From Phaseolus vulgaris (taxonomy: Eukaryota; Streptophyta; Magnoliopsida; Fabales; Fabaceae): a stretch of DNA of 64,000 nt. The translations under genes were made by a program, and so were the position numbers. Where the stretch lies: contig NC_023756.2 of NCBI RefSeq assembly GCF_000499845.2, forward strand, positions 2,939,332-3,003,331, given 5' to 3'. The notes beneath the pieces are model-generated. The model worked only from the letters and a program-made list of their open reading frames with translations, had not been told where the DNA came from and did no database searches. Positions 48,596-60,896 of the stretch are shown one piece after another; the first letter of the stretch is position 1, and each line of letters opens with the position of its first letter.

Positions 48596-51500
48596 TTAAT
48601 CATCATCAGATATAGAGTTCCAAAATTTTGATGACGATTCGTTTTCTAGTTTTGCAACAGGATTTGTAGCATTGTTGAAGTCCCTGAAGCACACAACAGC
48701 ACATTCTTCAAAAGAGGTAGCAGTAGTAATTCTACACCCATCTACGGCCATGGCATCACAGCCAGATTCAGCACCATCATTTGAAGAGCAAAGCAAGGAA
48801 TTTGTTTGTACACCCGTGTCCACATCCCATACATTCACGAAAGCATTTTTAGGCCCCCCAGTAACTATTTTGTATGAATCCATGTACAATAAAGTTACTT
48901 GTCCACAATGTCCGTCCAACTCAGCTATAGGTTCTGGTTTTAATGATTGTTGATTTCTCCTGATGTCCCAGAGCATTGCCCTGCAGCATTGAAGTTGTGG
49001 TCAGTGCCGTGCATTGAAAAATACTACCTACCAACTAAAAGATAACATGATGTTTCACCATGATCTTGACAGAGTAAAAACAACTAAATAGACAAGAGTG
49101 ATTCACTAATTTAGATGATTGCAACAACAGCGAAGTTTCTTCTCTCAAAATAGTAATTGATCATACCTGCCATCACCACCTGTGCATATTAAATATTTTG
49201 AAGGAACGGCATCAAATGAACACAACTTGGGTTGATGGACAGCTGCTGTGACAACTTTCTGCATTGTCCTTAAATCAACTATAGTGACAGAGGAACCAGA
49301 CGCCACATATAATAGTGATTCATGGCATTTCATGTTTACAGGTGTACCAGGAACAGAAGTCATGCCCACACAACAGGAGGCACGTACAGCGGATGATGTA
49401 GCAGTACCAGTATCCCAAACCCTCACCTATTAAGATTTAAAAGCTCCAATATTGTTAAAGAATAGCCAAATTTCAAAAAAAAGCATTAAGATTTTATTTT
49501 GATTCATTAAACAATATTTACCACTACCACTGAACCATATAACGTCATCTAGTTTAGAAACTGTAAACTTCAAAAAGAAATCTAAAAACATAGATTATAG
49601 GTTTAAAACCTAATCTTAGTTACTATAACAATGTGCCACTTTTCTCTAACTGCTACGGTAAACTACAAAAAAGTCACCTATTGTACACCAGATTGAAACT
49701 CAAATTGTCAAGAGGCATTATATTTTAGCAAATCCTTATCAACAACAGAAAAAGAAGCACAAGGCAATGAATTTGATATACTAGCAATCAAATAGCATTT
49801 AAATAAAAGTCTCCACTGTTTTGTCTTTTCAGTTCTTTTTTTCCTTTCATAAGCCAGTATCCTGCATACTAGACAGAAAAAATGTTCAACTAGTTCAAAC
49901 AGTAGGTACTTATCACACCTAAGGAAGAAAACACACAAGATCTTGGTTAGTTTGATAGCTTCTAATATTAAGGAAACTAGTTTAGGTTATGTATTTCAGG
50001 TAAGCTTTTTTTTCATTTAGTTTTTACAGCAGATACCGTTGCATCCATACATGTTGACTATTACCATACTGATTTTTGATAAATATATGACACTATGTAT
50101 GTTAAGTTTATCCTTTAGGAAACCAAGGTAATTAACAAAGAGTAAATCAAATCCATTAACAAGTATATTAACATGACAACATAAAAGACAGGAATAGAAG
50201 AATTACCTTAGAATCTCTTGAGATGGTCGCCAAGAGTGAAGTTTTGTGCCTAAAAAATGAGGGCATGAAGAATCTATATTATAGCTGAAGATGACTAATC
50301 TCAAGAAATTAGTAATGGTGAATACAAACATCTGAGATTTCAACACTTCAGTTGAACTAAATGCACAAATTATCTCACGAACCTTTTCCCCAACTTAAGC
50401 ATAGCAGTATTAGTTGGTAAACTATAAATAATAATAAAAACTAACCACTAAAAACATGTTTGATGTTACCAAATTATTTTCTCTCCAGTGCTTAAGTGAT
50501 ACTAATAAACAACTACAAAATCTGTTAATAAAAGATAAAGAAGTGATAAAAATAAGAATTTATCACAACATCATCCAACACGTAAATTCCCAGTACCCTC
50601 AGTAGTTTAGGATCCTAGAACAATTAATCAGCTAATTGTGCTACCATTTACAACAAAAAAAAACCTTTATTAAAAAGTGGAACTTAAAATGTATGTCCAT
50701 GTCATGAAGATCGACAAATTTTATGTTGGCCATTGACAACTGTGTTACAGTTAAATTCTAAAGCTGGTTTTAACAAACATGAAGTTAAGTCAGTTGAATT
50801 GCATCACTACAAGTTAATCAGGCAGAACATACAGATGAAAATTATAAGAATCCTCAGTATTCAACTTAAACCAACCATGCATCTCTAAATTAAAGTATAT
50901 TTTACAAGGTGGGACATAAACAAAACAGAAAGTAAATGCAAATGAATTTCTATACAATAACCCTCCCTTCGATGTAAGAATTATAATACATTGAACATGA
51001 CATATATCAAATACATAAAAACTTTCTAAGAAAATAAAAATAAAATGCATAAAAATTAGACATGACATCTTACTAGAATACTGTGATTAATTTACCAACA
51101 TTCAACCCCCATAGTTCACTACCCTAACACAAACAAGGAAAGAAAATCATAGTGAACACCAAAATATATCAACTCGTACCCAGCAATGGACATTATATTT
51201 ACAGGTTTTTCATGCCCATAAAGTGTAGCCTTCAAAGCATGCTGTCCTCGTCTGCCACTAGAGCTAAGAGACCATAGTCGAACGGTACCATCTTCTCCTC
51301 CACTCGCTAATACTCTGCTGCTACCCTCACCCAATAATTTATTTGACAGAGACAAGACAGGACCATTGTGGCCTTTAAAGCACCTCAGGCTTGAACCCTA
51401 CAACAAGGAAAATATGAGAAACACTATCAGCGTAAAAATAGACATGACAAAGAATAAGACTAACTTGCCTTGACCGTGTCAAGGTTCATCTTGCTAAAGT

Positions 51501-54272
51501 GCATCCAAGAGAAATTCCACAAAAGAAAATATTTCTAGGAGCAAGCATAAGTCTTCAAATTGTGGTACTTTGTTTATTGGTAGAACCCAGAATATACTAG
51601 AAATAGAACACAAGGGACAGAAAATTGAATTGTAACATAAAACAACTTCAAGTATTTGTTTATATTTATTTTACCTTTGATCCCACAGATACACATAAAG
51701 ATGGATATACATACTTATCACAGATATCATTATTCAACTTCTTTATCAAGTATAATATTCCCATCCTTTCATTCTCCTTTCCTACTGGAAACACCTCAAG
51801 CATGTGGAATAACAGGAATAAGAACGTTGACATACATTTGGGGACCTATAAAATGTTTCCTAAACTATGTGATACCTTCCACCACAGGCGAATGGAGTGA
51901 TCGCAGCTGGAGGTAACTAAAACACTTTGCTCTTCTAGTGTTTTGCCTCGAAATTGCGAAGTCACTTCATTAAGGGGAAACAACCTGCAGTTTGATCATT
52001 TTAATTCAGCTTAAGCCAATTCACTCCAAATTCCATGGAACTTTCGTTTCTAGGAGGGAAAAATAACTGACTCAAAAAATCAAAATAACAGATAATAATT
52101 CTAGGAATATCGTTACTAAACAACAAACCATTCAAATGATTTTATGAAGCAAGTAAAGTTAATTTACTAACAACTACAGTCATATCTCACTAGGTGAGAT
52201 CAAAGGAATACTATTCACTGTGAGATCCCTCTTACTAATTTCCTCAAATGCCCTTTTTGGTCTCCTTCTACCCATTTTACAAGGCTAAAAAACCTACGAT
52301 CTACTCTCTTTACAGGTGATTTCAGTTCCCTTATTTGTACATGTACAAATCACCTCAACTGATTTTGTCATGTTTTCCTCAATCTATGTCATCTATTATA
52401 AGCTGAAGAGCATAATGTGATTCATGCAGTCGACCTCACCATGTGGGACTTTGGCCTACCATAAATGTCAACTCCCTATCAATCTTCCACAATATTTCCC
52501 TTCACACTCAATCATATATCTTTTCTAAAACTAAAAAAAAGTTTATTTTTTTGCCTTTGGTACCTATCCATCATCCCCATTAGAAAATAAAAAAACTTTT
52601 GGTGTAGACTTTCCAGGAATAAAACCAAATTGGTTCTTAAAAGTCCTAGCCTCTCTTAATCTTGGCTCCTAAAATAAGGTAATTCACCAATAGTTAGAAA
52701 GATGAGAAAAAGAGTCGACCAATTGATAAGTGTCAAAAATACATGTTCATATCATTGAACTTAGGCACTTAAATCTTGAAAAGTTGAATATCTTTTTTGT
52801 AAAAAGAACTCCTATCATTGTTGGATACTGGAAATACTTGAAGTCAGAGAAGTTACTTCAAATTTATGAGTTTTTGTTTTACATGTGTGCAACAAGAGAA
52901 ATCCAAGTCAGCTAATCTGCTGAGCAAAAAAGGGCTAGATTTGTGTATAATCATGCAGAATGTAATTTCTATGTAACTTTTAGGTAAGGAATCAATAAGT
53001 GAGAAGGCAATTTACAAGGAAATAGACCTGCTGCCATGATCGAAATTAATTTAAACATGTAACAAAACTAATAAAAACTAAAAACGAAAAAGCAACAAAG
53101 GTTACCTAATTTACCTCATACAAGTGATTCTTGCTTTATGATCACTTAAGGTGTTGAAAAAACCTGATGATCCTTTCAGATAGGCATCCAAATCTATCAT
53201 TTTCACAAGTGAACCCTGCTCACCACACCCGACAAATCAGCAGAGAGCAAAATTCTGAAGATCGGAAAATACTCAATTCTTGAACTAAAACTACACAAGT
53301 TTCATTCACTCAGAAATACCTAAGAACACTTTGAGGTAATATTTCACCACATTAAGGAATCAATTTGGTATAAAAAATTAATTCAGTACTCTAGGTAGTT
53401 TGATCTTTGGATAGACAAAACCACTAAACTTCACTTACGTTTAGAATATAAAACATTCAAACATAAATCACTTTACTTCAAAACCAATCTCTGGACATCA
53501 AATTTAATTACTCATTTGGTCGGCATACCTACACAACCTTCCTGTTTTAATCCTTAAACCTAGAAACTACTCATTTTAGTCTCTACACGTACACCTTTTT
53601 AACTGGTTTAAAGGTTAGAACTTAAGGCTTAGGGTGATATAATATATTTCATTGCATTAGAAAATCCTTATGGTTGTATTAGTGCCGATAATTTTGGACG
53701 ACATAAAACTAAAACGAATTAAACTATACCTTGACCCCAAATATAAGAACCAAATGAGTAATTAAAGCCTGGAATCAATTACATTCAAAGTCAATTTTGA
53801 CACACAAACTAACCTGTGAGAAGAAAATACTTTTTTCGAGGAGGAGCAAGTGGTTGCAAGGCTTAGCCTGTTGACTAATATCGAGATGGAAGGGATCGAG
53901 AAACTTGAATTGTCGCAAGGCAGCGTATCTGGCCAGATACACCTCCCTCGCTCCGTTTCCACTCGAATGGAAAGGAAATTGCTGATGCCACTGCTCACTG
54001 CGACATTCCGTTTCAATTCAGTAATTCAATAACAGAAAGCGAACTGGAAGAAGAAACGAAGCGAAGTGAAAGAGAAGGTGTCGTGACCTGAAGAAGCGTT
54101 GCCAAATGGAATCGGAATAGGCGAGGCGTTTGAGACCGGAGGATGCCATCGCCAAATTGCAAACGTCGCGGGGGCTCAGGTAGGTGGCGCAGTGAACCAT
54201 GGAGTCCTCGTCCAAATCGGTTATCGTCGTTTCCGGCGGCGCCGCCGCCGGCGACCGCGATGGCTCCGCCAT
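48596..54272 (-). CDS. F-box/WD40-repeat protein
   Basis: Probable substrate receptor of an SCF ubiquitin ligase: the F-box binds SKP1/ASK and the WD40 propeller binds the target. Exons in transcript order: 54272-54088, 53997-53814, 53215-53115, 51984-51876, 51397-51180, 50249-50207, 49426-49167 and 48980-48596. They sum to 1485 nt (494 aa), all GT-AG. The F-box spans about residues 17-60 (ITDLDEDSMVHCATYLSPRD, IWQRFF). WD repeats include VLVTSSCDHSIRLWW, VLASGGEDGTVRLWS, SLLATISRDSKVRVWD and KIVTGGPKNAFVNVWDV. The C-terminus is Ser/Asp-rich (SKFWNSISDDD). The start is the first ATG of an Ala/Pro-rich N-terminus. Domain order fits plant F-box/WD40 proteins such as Arabidopsis FBX2 (At5g21040), an assignment from memory. 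A LINE relic lies in the third intron (53114-51985). Confidence 0.9.
52167..52680 (-). mobile_element. LINE (non-LTR retrotransposon) reverse-transcriptase relic in an F-box gene intron
   Basis: Read on the - strand, 52680-52560 encodes LREARTFKNQFGFIPGKST, close to the reverse-transcriptase signature of plant LINEs (NQFGFMPGRST). Near 52530 an LEKIYD segment matches the LEKAYD block. Further on (about 52310-52200) come remains of the C-terminal domain. The piece ends in a GATCTCACCTAGTGAGAT motif and a TGTAGTTGTT tail, like the CTCACTTAGTGGGATAAGGC...(TTG)n 3' end of these elements. Large internal deletions, stops and frameshifts make it non-functional. It lies in the same orientation as the host gene, in the intron between coding exons 3 and 4. 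Confidence 0.78.
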
Positions 54273-54741
54273 TGAATCCTAGAACCTGAAAGTTGGGATA
54301 GGATCGGAGAAAGCGAAACTGAAGTAGAAAATGGTCACGCGAATAACATTGGCACCACGTAGTTATCATTTCAGTTTGCTAGGACAAGAAAAAATTCAAA
54401 AAAAATTAACTAAATTAATTAAGATACAGGGTTTTATTTTATTTACATTTTTTTTATTACTACTAAATAATTTATTCCAAATTTATTTTAAGAAACAGCA
54501 AACTATTTACAATTTTTATATTTTTTAATTCAAATTTAATTATAGACTTTTATAAAACGTAATATTTTATTTTAAGGATCAATTGCTTATAAAAGTATAT
54601 TAAAAAAAAACGTTTCTGAAACCATGGTGAATGAAACGGTGTGCGTGTGGGGGAGATACATTGAAAGCGGAAGCAACAAAACGCAGAATAATGAAAGAAA
54701 GAAGTAACGGCCATGCACGTTTAAAACATGAAGGAATAGCT

Positions 54742-54759
54742 CTAGGGTTTTTACCCTAG
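54742..54759. promoter_or_regulatory. Palindromic double telo-box
   Basis: CTAGGGTTTTTACCCTAG combines the plant telo-box (AAACCCTA / TAGGGTTT) in both orientations with a 4-base centre. Telo-boxes are common in promoters of growth and translation genes and bind Myb-like and Polycomb-linked factors. The inverted arrangement is unusual. Confidence 0.45.
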
Positions 54760-54918
54760 GTGTTTTCAGCCGTGCCGTTCTCCTCCTCCTTCTTTCTCCG
54801 GCGATGATGAATCTCAGGAGGTGCTTTGCAGATGAACGTTAAAGCTCCTTGAGCTTGATGCTTCCATGGATGAGAAATGGCATGAGCGTGAGTGAAGGAG
54901 TGAGTGAAGGCGTGAGTG

Positions 54919-54926
54919 TATTTATA
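54919..54926 (-). promoter_or_regulatory. TATA box and telo-box on the - strand, orphan promoter candidate
   Basis: On the - strand, AACAAACCCTAAATC (telo-box) is followed within about 20 bases by CCATATAAATACACTC, a good TATA box, and then a C/T-rich leader-like sequence. The F-box start codon is 650 bp downstream, so this could be a distal promoter for that gene with a spliced leader, or the promoter of a non-coding transcript. Confidence 0.4.
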
Positions 54927-55227
54927 TGGAGGGAGATTTAGGGTTTGTTACGCTGTGGCAATGGTAGCAGGGGACACGGAGAGTGCATGTGGAGACAGGT
55001 GCAGCATAGCATGAGTTGCAGAGCTTCTGTTTCTGACTTTCCTGTTTGTGTTGTGCGTGATGAAGAGTTGGAGAGTGAAGGAGAAAAACAAAACGTTAAA
55101 TAGGATGGGTGAGAGTGGGGTGCGTGGAAAAAACAATTTGTGTGAGGGGTGCCCAAGTAAATTAGACTTTTACTGTAATAAAACAGTAATGTTTGCTATG
55201 TCCACTAACATTGTTATGGGCCTGTAT

Positions 55228-55560
55228 TACTTTCTTCCTGCACTTCCAACAAATTTCTCTTTACATCCCATCAATTTTTGGAAACAACTGTTTTACTCCC
55301 TTTCAAAAATTACTTCTAAATTAATTTTTTTTATTAATGATTCCGGAACATACATTCCGAAATTAATAAAATATATATTTTTAAAAACATTTTCTGAAAC
55401 AATAGAATTTTTTAAATAAACTTTTCAGATACTATATACGTTTTGGAATGTATTTTCTAGAGAATCTTCTGGAAAGAGCTTTCCGACATGATGACAAATT
55501 ACATTGTTTTTTTTATATCAGCAAACAAATTACATTAAGTATTTTGATCATTTTACCTAA
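55228..55560. mobile_element. Possible second member of the TTTCTTCCTGCAC inverted-repeat family
   Basis: It begins TTTCTTCCTGCACTTCCAAC, nearly the same as the left end at 55642, followed by a similar interior containing short palindromic ATTCCGGAAC/TTCCGAAATT words. A right end was not clearly found, so this is probably truncated by its neighbour. Confidence 0.35.
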
Positions 55561-55624
55561 TTGATAGATTACACGAAAAAAATTGATGGAATTCAAGAAG
55601 AAACACCCAACATTATGCTTCAGG

Positions 55625-56132
55625 CAGTTTTTTTTCCTGTATCCCTACATTTTTCTTCCTGCACCCCCACAATGTTATGTAAAGAGCAAACTATCTCTAT
55701 TATTTTTTAAAAATCCTAAAATGCACTTGAACTGTATTTATTTTTTTGCATTCTGGATTATGAAATCTGGAAAAATTTTGGATTGACACTTCTGGTAAAA
55801 TTTCGGATCCACTAATCCGTAATTCAAAATATACATTCCAGATTTAGAAATCCATAATTAAAAAATAACATTCCAGATCTACCAATCCGTAACAGAATTA
55901 AGCTTTTAGATTGGAAATCAATAATTTATGCAAAATTTGTTTTCAAAATACCCCTCTCATCCAAAAAAAAAATGATTCAATTTCGGATTGATGAATCTGT
56001 AGTACACTCCCAAATTGCAATTTTCGATAACCACGGTACCCTTTTTCAAATAAAATATCAAGGTCAGTTTCAAAATTTTAAAAATTGTGGGGGTGCAAAA
56101 AGAAAAACGTAAGGATGCAGAAAGAAGAAACC
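55625..56132. mobile_element. Inverted-repeat element (MITE), about 508 bp
   Basis: The left end (TTTTCTTCCTGCACCCCCAC after CCTGTATCCCTACAT) and the reverse complement of the right end (GTTTCTTCTTTCTGCATCC then TTTTGCACCCCCACAATTTT) match over about 50 bases. The interior is AT-rich, with repeated AATCCGTAAT/CCAGATCTACC-like words in both directions and no open frame. Related ends at 55228 and 4521 support a dispersed family. Confidence 0.65.
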
Positions 56133-58558
56133 TTTGCTTGATATTAATATTGAAAGCCCATACAATTCGACTTTTCTTATGGGCCTAAAGTCTTGTGTTT
56201 GTTCTCTTTCTTTATTCTTATGTGTGGCTTCTTCTTCCTACACTCTTTACGTTTTTTTAATAACGATGTTGAGGTTAAAGACACTTTTAACACATTCATT
56301 CTTTAATTTTTTTTATGTCTTTTAAAAATAAAATTGTAACGGAATTAAAAAACAAACAATACTTCAAATGTAATTATTAACCTTAAATATCGTCTCAACG
56401 AGATTGAAAAAACAATTTTCTATCTTAACCACTAAAATAATTTATGTCGATATTTTATATGACCAATTTGATAAAATATTTTATGTACAAGATCTTGTTT
56501 ATGCTAGTAACATAAATATAAAGATTCTATTAATTTTTGATACATTGAAATTATAAGAAAATTCATATTCTTTTTAAATACTAAAAGAGATTTGGAAAGT
56601 ATAACCTAAACATAAAGTCTCTATATATGATAAAAAAAACTCGTTCTTATAATTAAAAACTAGTTTGAGAAGTATAATACGACATGTAGATATAGTCCAA
56701 CAACCAAATCATGAACAGCATCGAATCTTTGAAATAGAATAGTGAAGAGTGGTAGGAAACATGGTGGATGTCTCCTTAAAACAGGCAAAAACATTTATCC
56801 AAGAGCTTAGGGATATCATATACTAATACAAGCCAACCATTGTGTTCCACATGTTAGGGCTATAAAACTAGGTTTGGTTTTCTCTTTGCAAAGGGTTGAA
56901 TTTCTATGTTAGGGTTTGATTGGAGTTGAATCCAAGATTAGCAAAAACAAGACAATAATAATATGAGAATGCATGATTCACGATCCTTCAAAGGGCTTTG
57001 AAAGAAGAGTTTTGGTGTTTTTTAAGTGCTTAAACAGAGCATCTTCGTAATTTGCTGTCAAAGGGACCATGTATAGATGTGTGTGCTATGAGTAAACAAT
57101 TTTTTATTTTTACTTTTTTTTATAAGTAAGAAACAATAATTAAATATGAATCACTTATTTCAGATACAAGTTCAAAGCATTTCATAGTACATTTAATTGT
57201 TATGATGTTCTTCTCATTATTCTTACAGTAAAATATATTATCATCCGCAAACTGTAGCATATTAATCTCAATCTAATCCTTTTTCACTTTAATCCGATCA
57301 TAAAGTCTTTTTTAATGGTTTTTTTTTATAACTTTTGTCAATCCTTGTGTTACTATAAGAAATAAGAATGGTACTAAATGATGAGAATAATACACACGGA
57401 AGCAACACACATAATCACGAATCAACTGTAGAAAATAAACAACACAAGATTTAACGTGTTTCTCATTATTCTTATAGTAAAATATATTATCATCCGCAAA
57501 CTGTAGCATATTAATCTCAATCTAATCCTTTTTCACTTTAATCCAATCATAGAGTTCTTTTTGTTGGATTTTTTTCATAACTTTTGTCAATCCTTGTGTT
57601 ACTATAAGAAATAAGAATGGTGCTAAATGATGAGAATAACACATGCGTAAGCAACACACATAATCACGAATCAACTGTAGAAAATAAACAACACAGGATT
57701 TAACGTGATTCGGTCATCAACTGCAACCTACGTCCACACGGACAACTATTAAGTTTTCATTTCTGTCTTGTTATACACAAATTACAAGTACAATGATCTC
57801 TTTAGATAGAGATTATAAAAGAGACACAATGATTAAGCACACTCATTAAACATATGTCTGGTCAGTCCAACCCAATTGGTCCTGACTTCATACCCAACAC
57901 TAAATGATCACCTTTTCTTAGACCCTTTCTAGGATAAAATTGTTTTCACAAGTGATGGTAACTCTAAGCAACCATGTTATTCTTTAGAAAAGAAAGCTTT
58001 CCTTGTATAATGAACACAATACGTTTTAATTACTGTGCTAATTTGCTAATTATACATTATAATCGTGTTTTAATTTTATCGACCTATTATTTTCATTTTA
58101 ATGATTATTATAGTTGTTTTAATAATTTTAATAGGAGTTTGTTAATCGAAGTTATAATAACTATGGTCTTCTAAATTCCTGGTAAGTGTTGATGGTATTT
58201 TAAAAAACCACAACAAAGTTATAATATTTTGATTTCCTATTTTATTTTTCAGTTCCCACGTTTTCTACACACATTTCAGAGGCATATTACATAACTTTTA
58301 TCATTGACTTTTGGTAGCACACATCTCTAGAAAATGTCTCCCATTCAGACTCTACAATTCAAAACAACTCTTTCCATTTTCATCTCCTCTTAATCATAAG
58401 AAAAAAATTCAGACACACAAAGATTTCTCCCTACTAGTAAAAAAAAACTTTTATTAAGACTTTTTATTAGTATTTTTTTTTTCTGTTTGATTTTTTAAAA
58501 ATGATTTTCTACCTATTTTTTCATGTCGTACTTCTTTATATAACTTTTAGTGGTATCT
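56133..58558. other. Intergenic DNA, no gene seen
   Basis: AT-rich sequence with a 250-bp tandem duplication (57209-57708, separate entry) followed by a retroelement-like tail. Short frames here are not convincing. Confidence 0.5.
57209..57708. repeat. 250-bp tandem duplication with retroelement-like 3' flank
   Basis: The word TTCTCATTATTCTTA starts at 57211 and again at 57461. The whole 250-bp unit is repeated with only scattered differences and ends AGGATTTAACGTGATTCGGT in the second copy, where a CCTACGTCCACACGG motif follows. The ATTTAACGTG...CTACGTCCAC combination is common in legume LTR-type elements (my recollection), so this may be a rearranged LTR piece. Confidence 0.7.
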
Positions 58559-58939
58559 CACTAAAAGAAATCATGAAATATAAAACAATTTTTAGATACC
58601 AAAATAATTAGTTGCAATAGTAACTAAATTAGAGACCATTTTAGAAACTAAAAAAAAATAGTTTCTAAATTAGTTTCTATTATTGTTAAATAGTTTCTAA
58701 ATTGGTATCTAATTAGCGATCAAGGTTTTAACTACCAATTTATTTAGTTTCTAAATTTGGTAGTAAAAATCTTGGTTGCTAATTAAATACCAATTTAGAA
58801 ATTATTTAGCAATAATAGAAACTAATTTAAAAATCAATTTTTCTTTTAGTTTTTTAAATGATCTCTAATTTAGTTATTATTGCGACTAATTATTTTGATT
58901 TTTAAAAATTGATTTTTATTTCATAATTTTTTTTAAGTG
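58559..58939. mobile_element. CACTA-type MITE
   Basis: Starts CACTAAAAGAAATCATGAAA and ends with the inverted form (TCATAATTTTTTTTAAGTG). The interior closely resembles the element at 34767-35096, with TTAGTTTCTAAATT words in both orientations. Flanking triplets are TCT and TGT, a one-base mismatch to a perfect target duplication. Non-coding, 381 bp. Confidence 0.65.
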
Positions 58940-59363
58940 TGTTTTTCTTAATAATATGTTTTATAAGTTCGGAACCTATGCTTATTTATATAGTGGCACA
59001 TCTTCAAGTTTCTTTGTATGTACACTTACAAAATTGAGTTGCATAAGTTTTAGTTTTGATCATATTATATTTTTAATTTAAAACCTTGTAGTCTAACACA
59101 GTAATTATACTATAGCTGAGTTAGTAGTAATCTTTGATTGATTATTATCTAGTTATTTGCATCAAATTATTTGGCAAGTGCAATAAATACTTTTCAGTTG
59201 TTGTTTAGCAATAATTAACACACATAGATAAAATTACATGGAGTTGAATAGTGTAAAAGTCAGTAAGGTAATTATTTCATCAAGGTTATGCAAGTTATTG
59301 AAATTTGATAAGAATTGACAAAATTAAATCTATATTCATGTCAATTCACGTGTAAAGACCCCA

Positions 59364-59598
59364 TTAATCAATTAATTGTCTCAAATTGATTTTGAAAGTT
59401 CTATTGTATTTGTTTTGACCTATGAAGTTTGTTAAGATAACATCGTTAGGATCAATCACCGTATTTGAGGTTGTTCTTAAAAGACACCTAAGTAGGTTAA
59501 GAGAAGAAGATGTATTTAAATTACCATTGACCTTGACTCCTAAATAACGTGAAAGTATATACTGATTGTACCAGTATCGAACAGTACTATTTTCACTG
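59364..59598 (-). pseudogene. Orphan terminal-exon-like open frame, unassigned
   Basis: On the - strand a long pyrimidine tract and a textbook acceptor (TTTTTTTTCTTGCAG) lead into an open frame. It reads ENSTVRYWYNQYILSRYLG... and stops at LRQLID, about 78 codons. The acceptor plus open frame suggests a terminal exon of a decayed or captured gene. No upstream exon is recognisable within 500 bp, and I cannot assign the protein. A chance frame is the alternative. Confidence 0.3.
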
Positions 59599-60427
59599 CA
59601 AGAAAAAAAATAATAAAAAAAAGACATGCTTAAGCACCAAAAAGAAAAGTTTTCCCACTAAATTACTATTTTTCTTTTTAAATATGTATAAAGAAATCTA
59701 ACATAGAATTTCTCCCTCAGTTTTTGCTCTAGACTTGATAAATATTGACCTATAAGGTTACGTTTTTTAGATAATACATACACACACTGATATTTTTAAA
59801 AACTTTCCTGGGTGATTCAACCATGGGTCATTCCCTTTTCCTATAAGTCATGTTTACGGTTTTTAGGTTTTTGTTTATTTTATGATTGAATATTTTTTTG
59901 TTAAGTATGACTGAACATTAAGAAAAACAATGGTTAATCTTCCAATCATATATTTTTGTTTGTATGACTAAATATTGTCTATCAATTTTAATATTATTTA
60001 ATTTAACTAATTTTTATTGATTTAGTGTTTTAAAACAAAATTTTTATATTCATTCACAAGTCAATAAAATGAAGACAATGATATTTTTGTGTGTGTAAAA
60101 CTATCAAAAAGAATTGTCTTGTAACTTTGCTATATTTCATGCATCACCGGTAATATTTAAATCTTGATTAAATTAATATATATATATATATTATATTATA
60201 ATTTGAAACAAATGACCAAGAACATTCAAAAATATTATTTAGTTTTTCAATATATTTAATTTTATGACTGAGAATGATATTGTAATGTTTCACTAATTTT
60301 AACCTTTAAATTTATTTTAAAATTAAATATGCTATGAGAATTGTAATTAAAGTTACAATTAAACTCGAAGTCAAGTCTCTTGAGGAATGTCCAAATAAGC
60401 TTTAAACATTACATCATTCAAGTTTTG

Positions 60428-60665
60428 TTATCATATTATGATTATTATTATACTTATTACTAATATTATTAATTTTATTATATTATTAATACTATTAATA
60501 TTACTAATTTTATTATTATTATTATTCATATTATTAATATAATACTAATTATATTATTAATTTTATAATATTAATAATATGTTATACTTATTAGTTATTA
60601 TTATTATTTATGATTTTATAATTAATTATATTATAATAATATTTTTAATATTATATATAATTATT
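60428..60665. repeat. ATT/TAT-rich microsatellite tract
   Basis: About 240 bp made almost entirely of A and T with imperfect (ATT)n and (TTA)n repeats. Likely unstable and hard to assemble. Confidence 0.75.
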
Positions 60666-60667
60666 AT

Positions 60668-60896
60668 GATAATAGTTGGTAGGTAATAGAGATTCGTGGG
60701 TAATAGTTGATAGGTAATAGAGATTCGTGGGTAAAAGTTCGTATGTAATAAGATCCGTGGATAATAGTTGGTAAGTAATGTTGAATTTACTCACGAATTC
60801 ATATATGTAGATAATATTCGTAGGTAATGCTGAATTTACCTACGGATTAAAGTTCGTGGATAAAAATCTGTAGATAATACTGATTTTTTTGTAGTG
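60668..60896. mobile_element. Right terminal region of a CACTA-like transposon
   Basis: It ends TTTTTTTGTAGTG, the reverse complement of CACTACAAAAAAA, a CACTA terminus. Inside lie seven or more degenerate copies of a GGTAATAGAGATTCGTGGGT-like word, some inverted, typical of CACTA subterminal repeats. The left end is not found with confidence; CACTGCAAG at 59594 has one mismatch but reads better as a splice acceptor. Confidence 0.5.

Larger units (their letters stand above)
54273..55227. other. Region upstream of the F-box/WD40 gene, with a promoter-like block
   Basis: The first about 100 bases are F-box gene leader. About 54380-54600 is AT-rich. About 54650-55110 is markedly less AT-rich, with promoter-like motifs on the - strand (separate entries) but only very short reading frames. 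No protein gene can be supported. Confidence 0.45.

Noticed and set aside
59594..60896. A 1.3-kb CACTA element starting at CACTGCAAG (59594) and ending at 60896
   Set aside because: The two termini have different inner sequence, there is no matching target triplet, and the left motif is better explained as a splice acceptor on the - strand.
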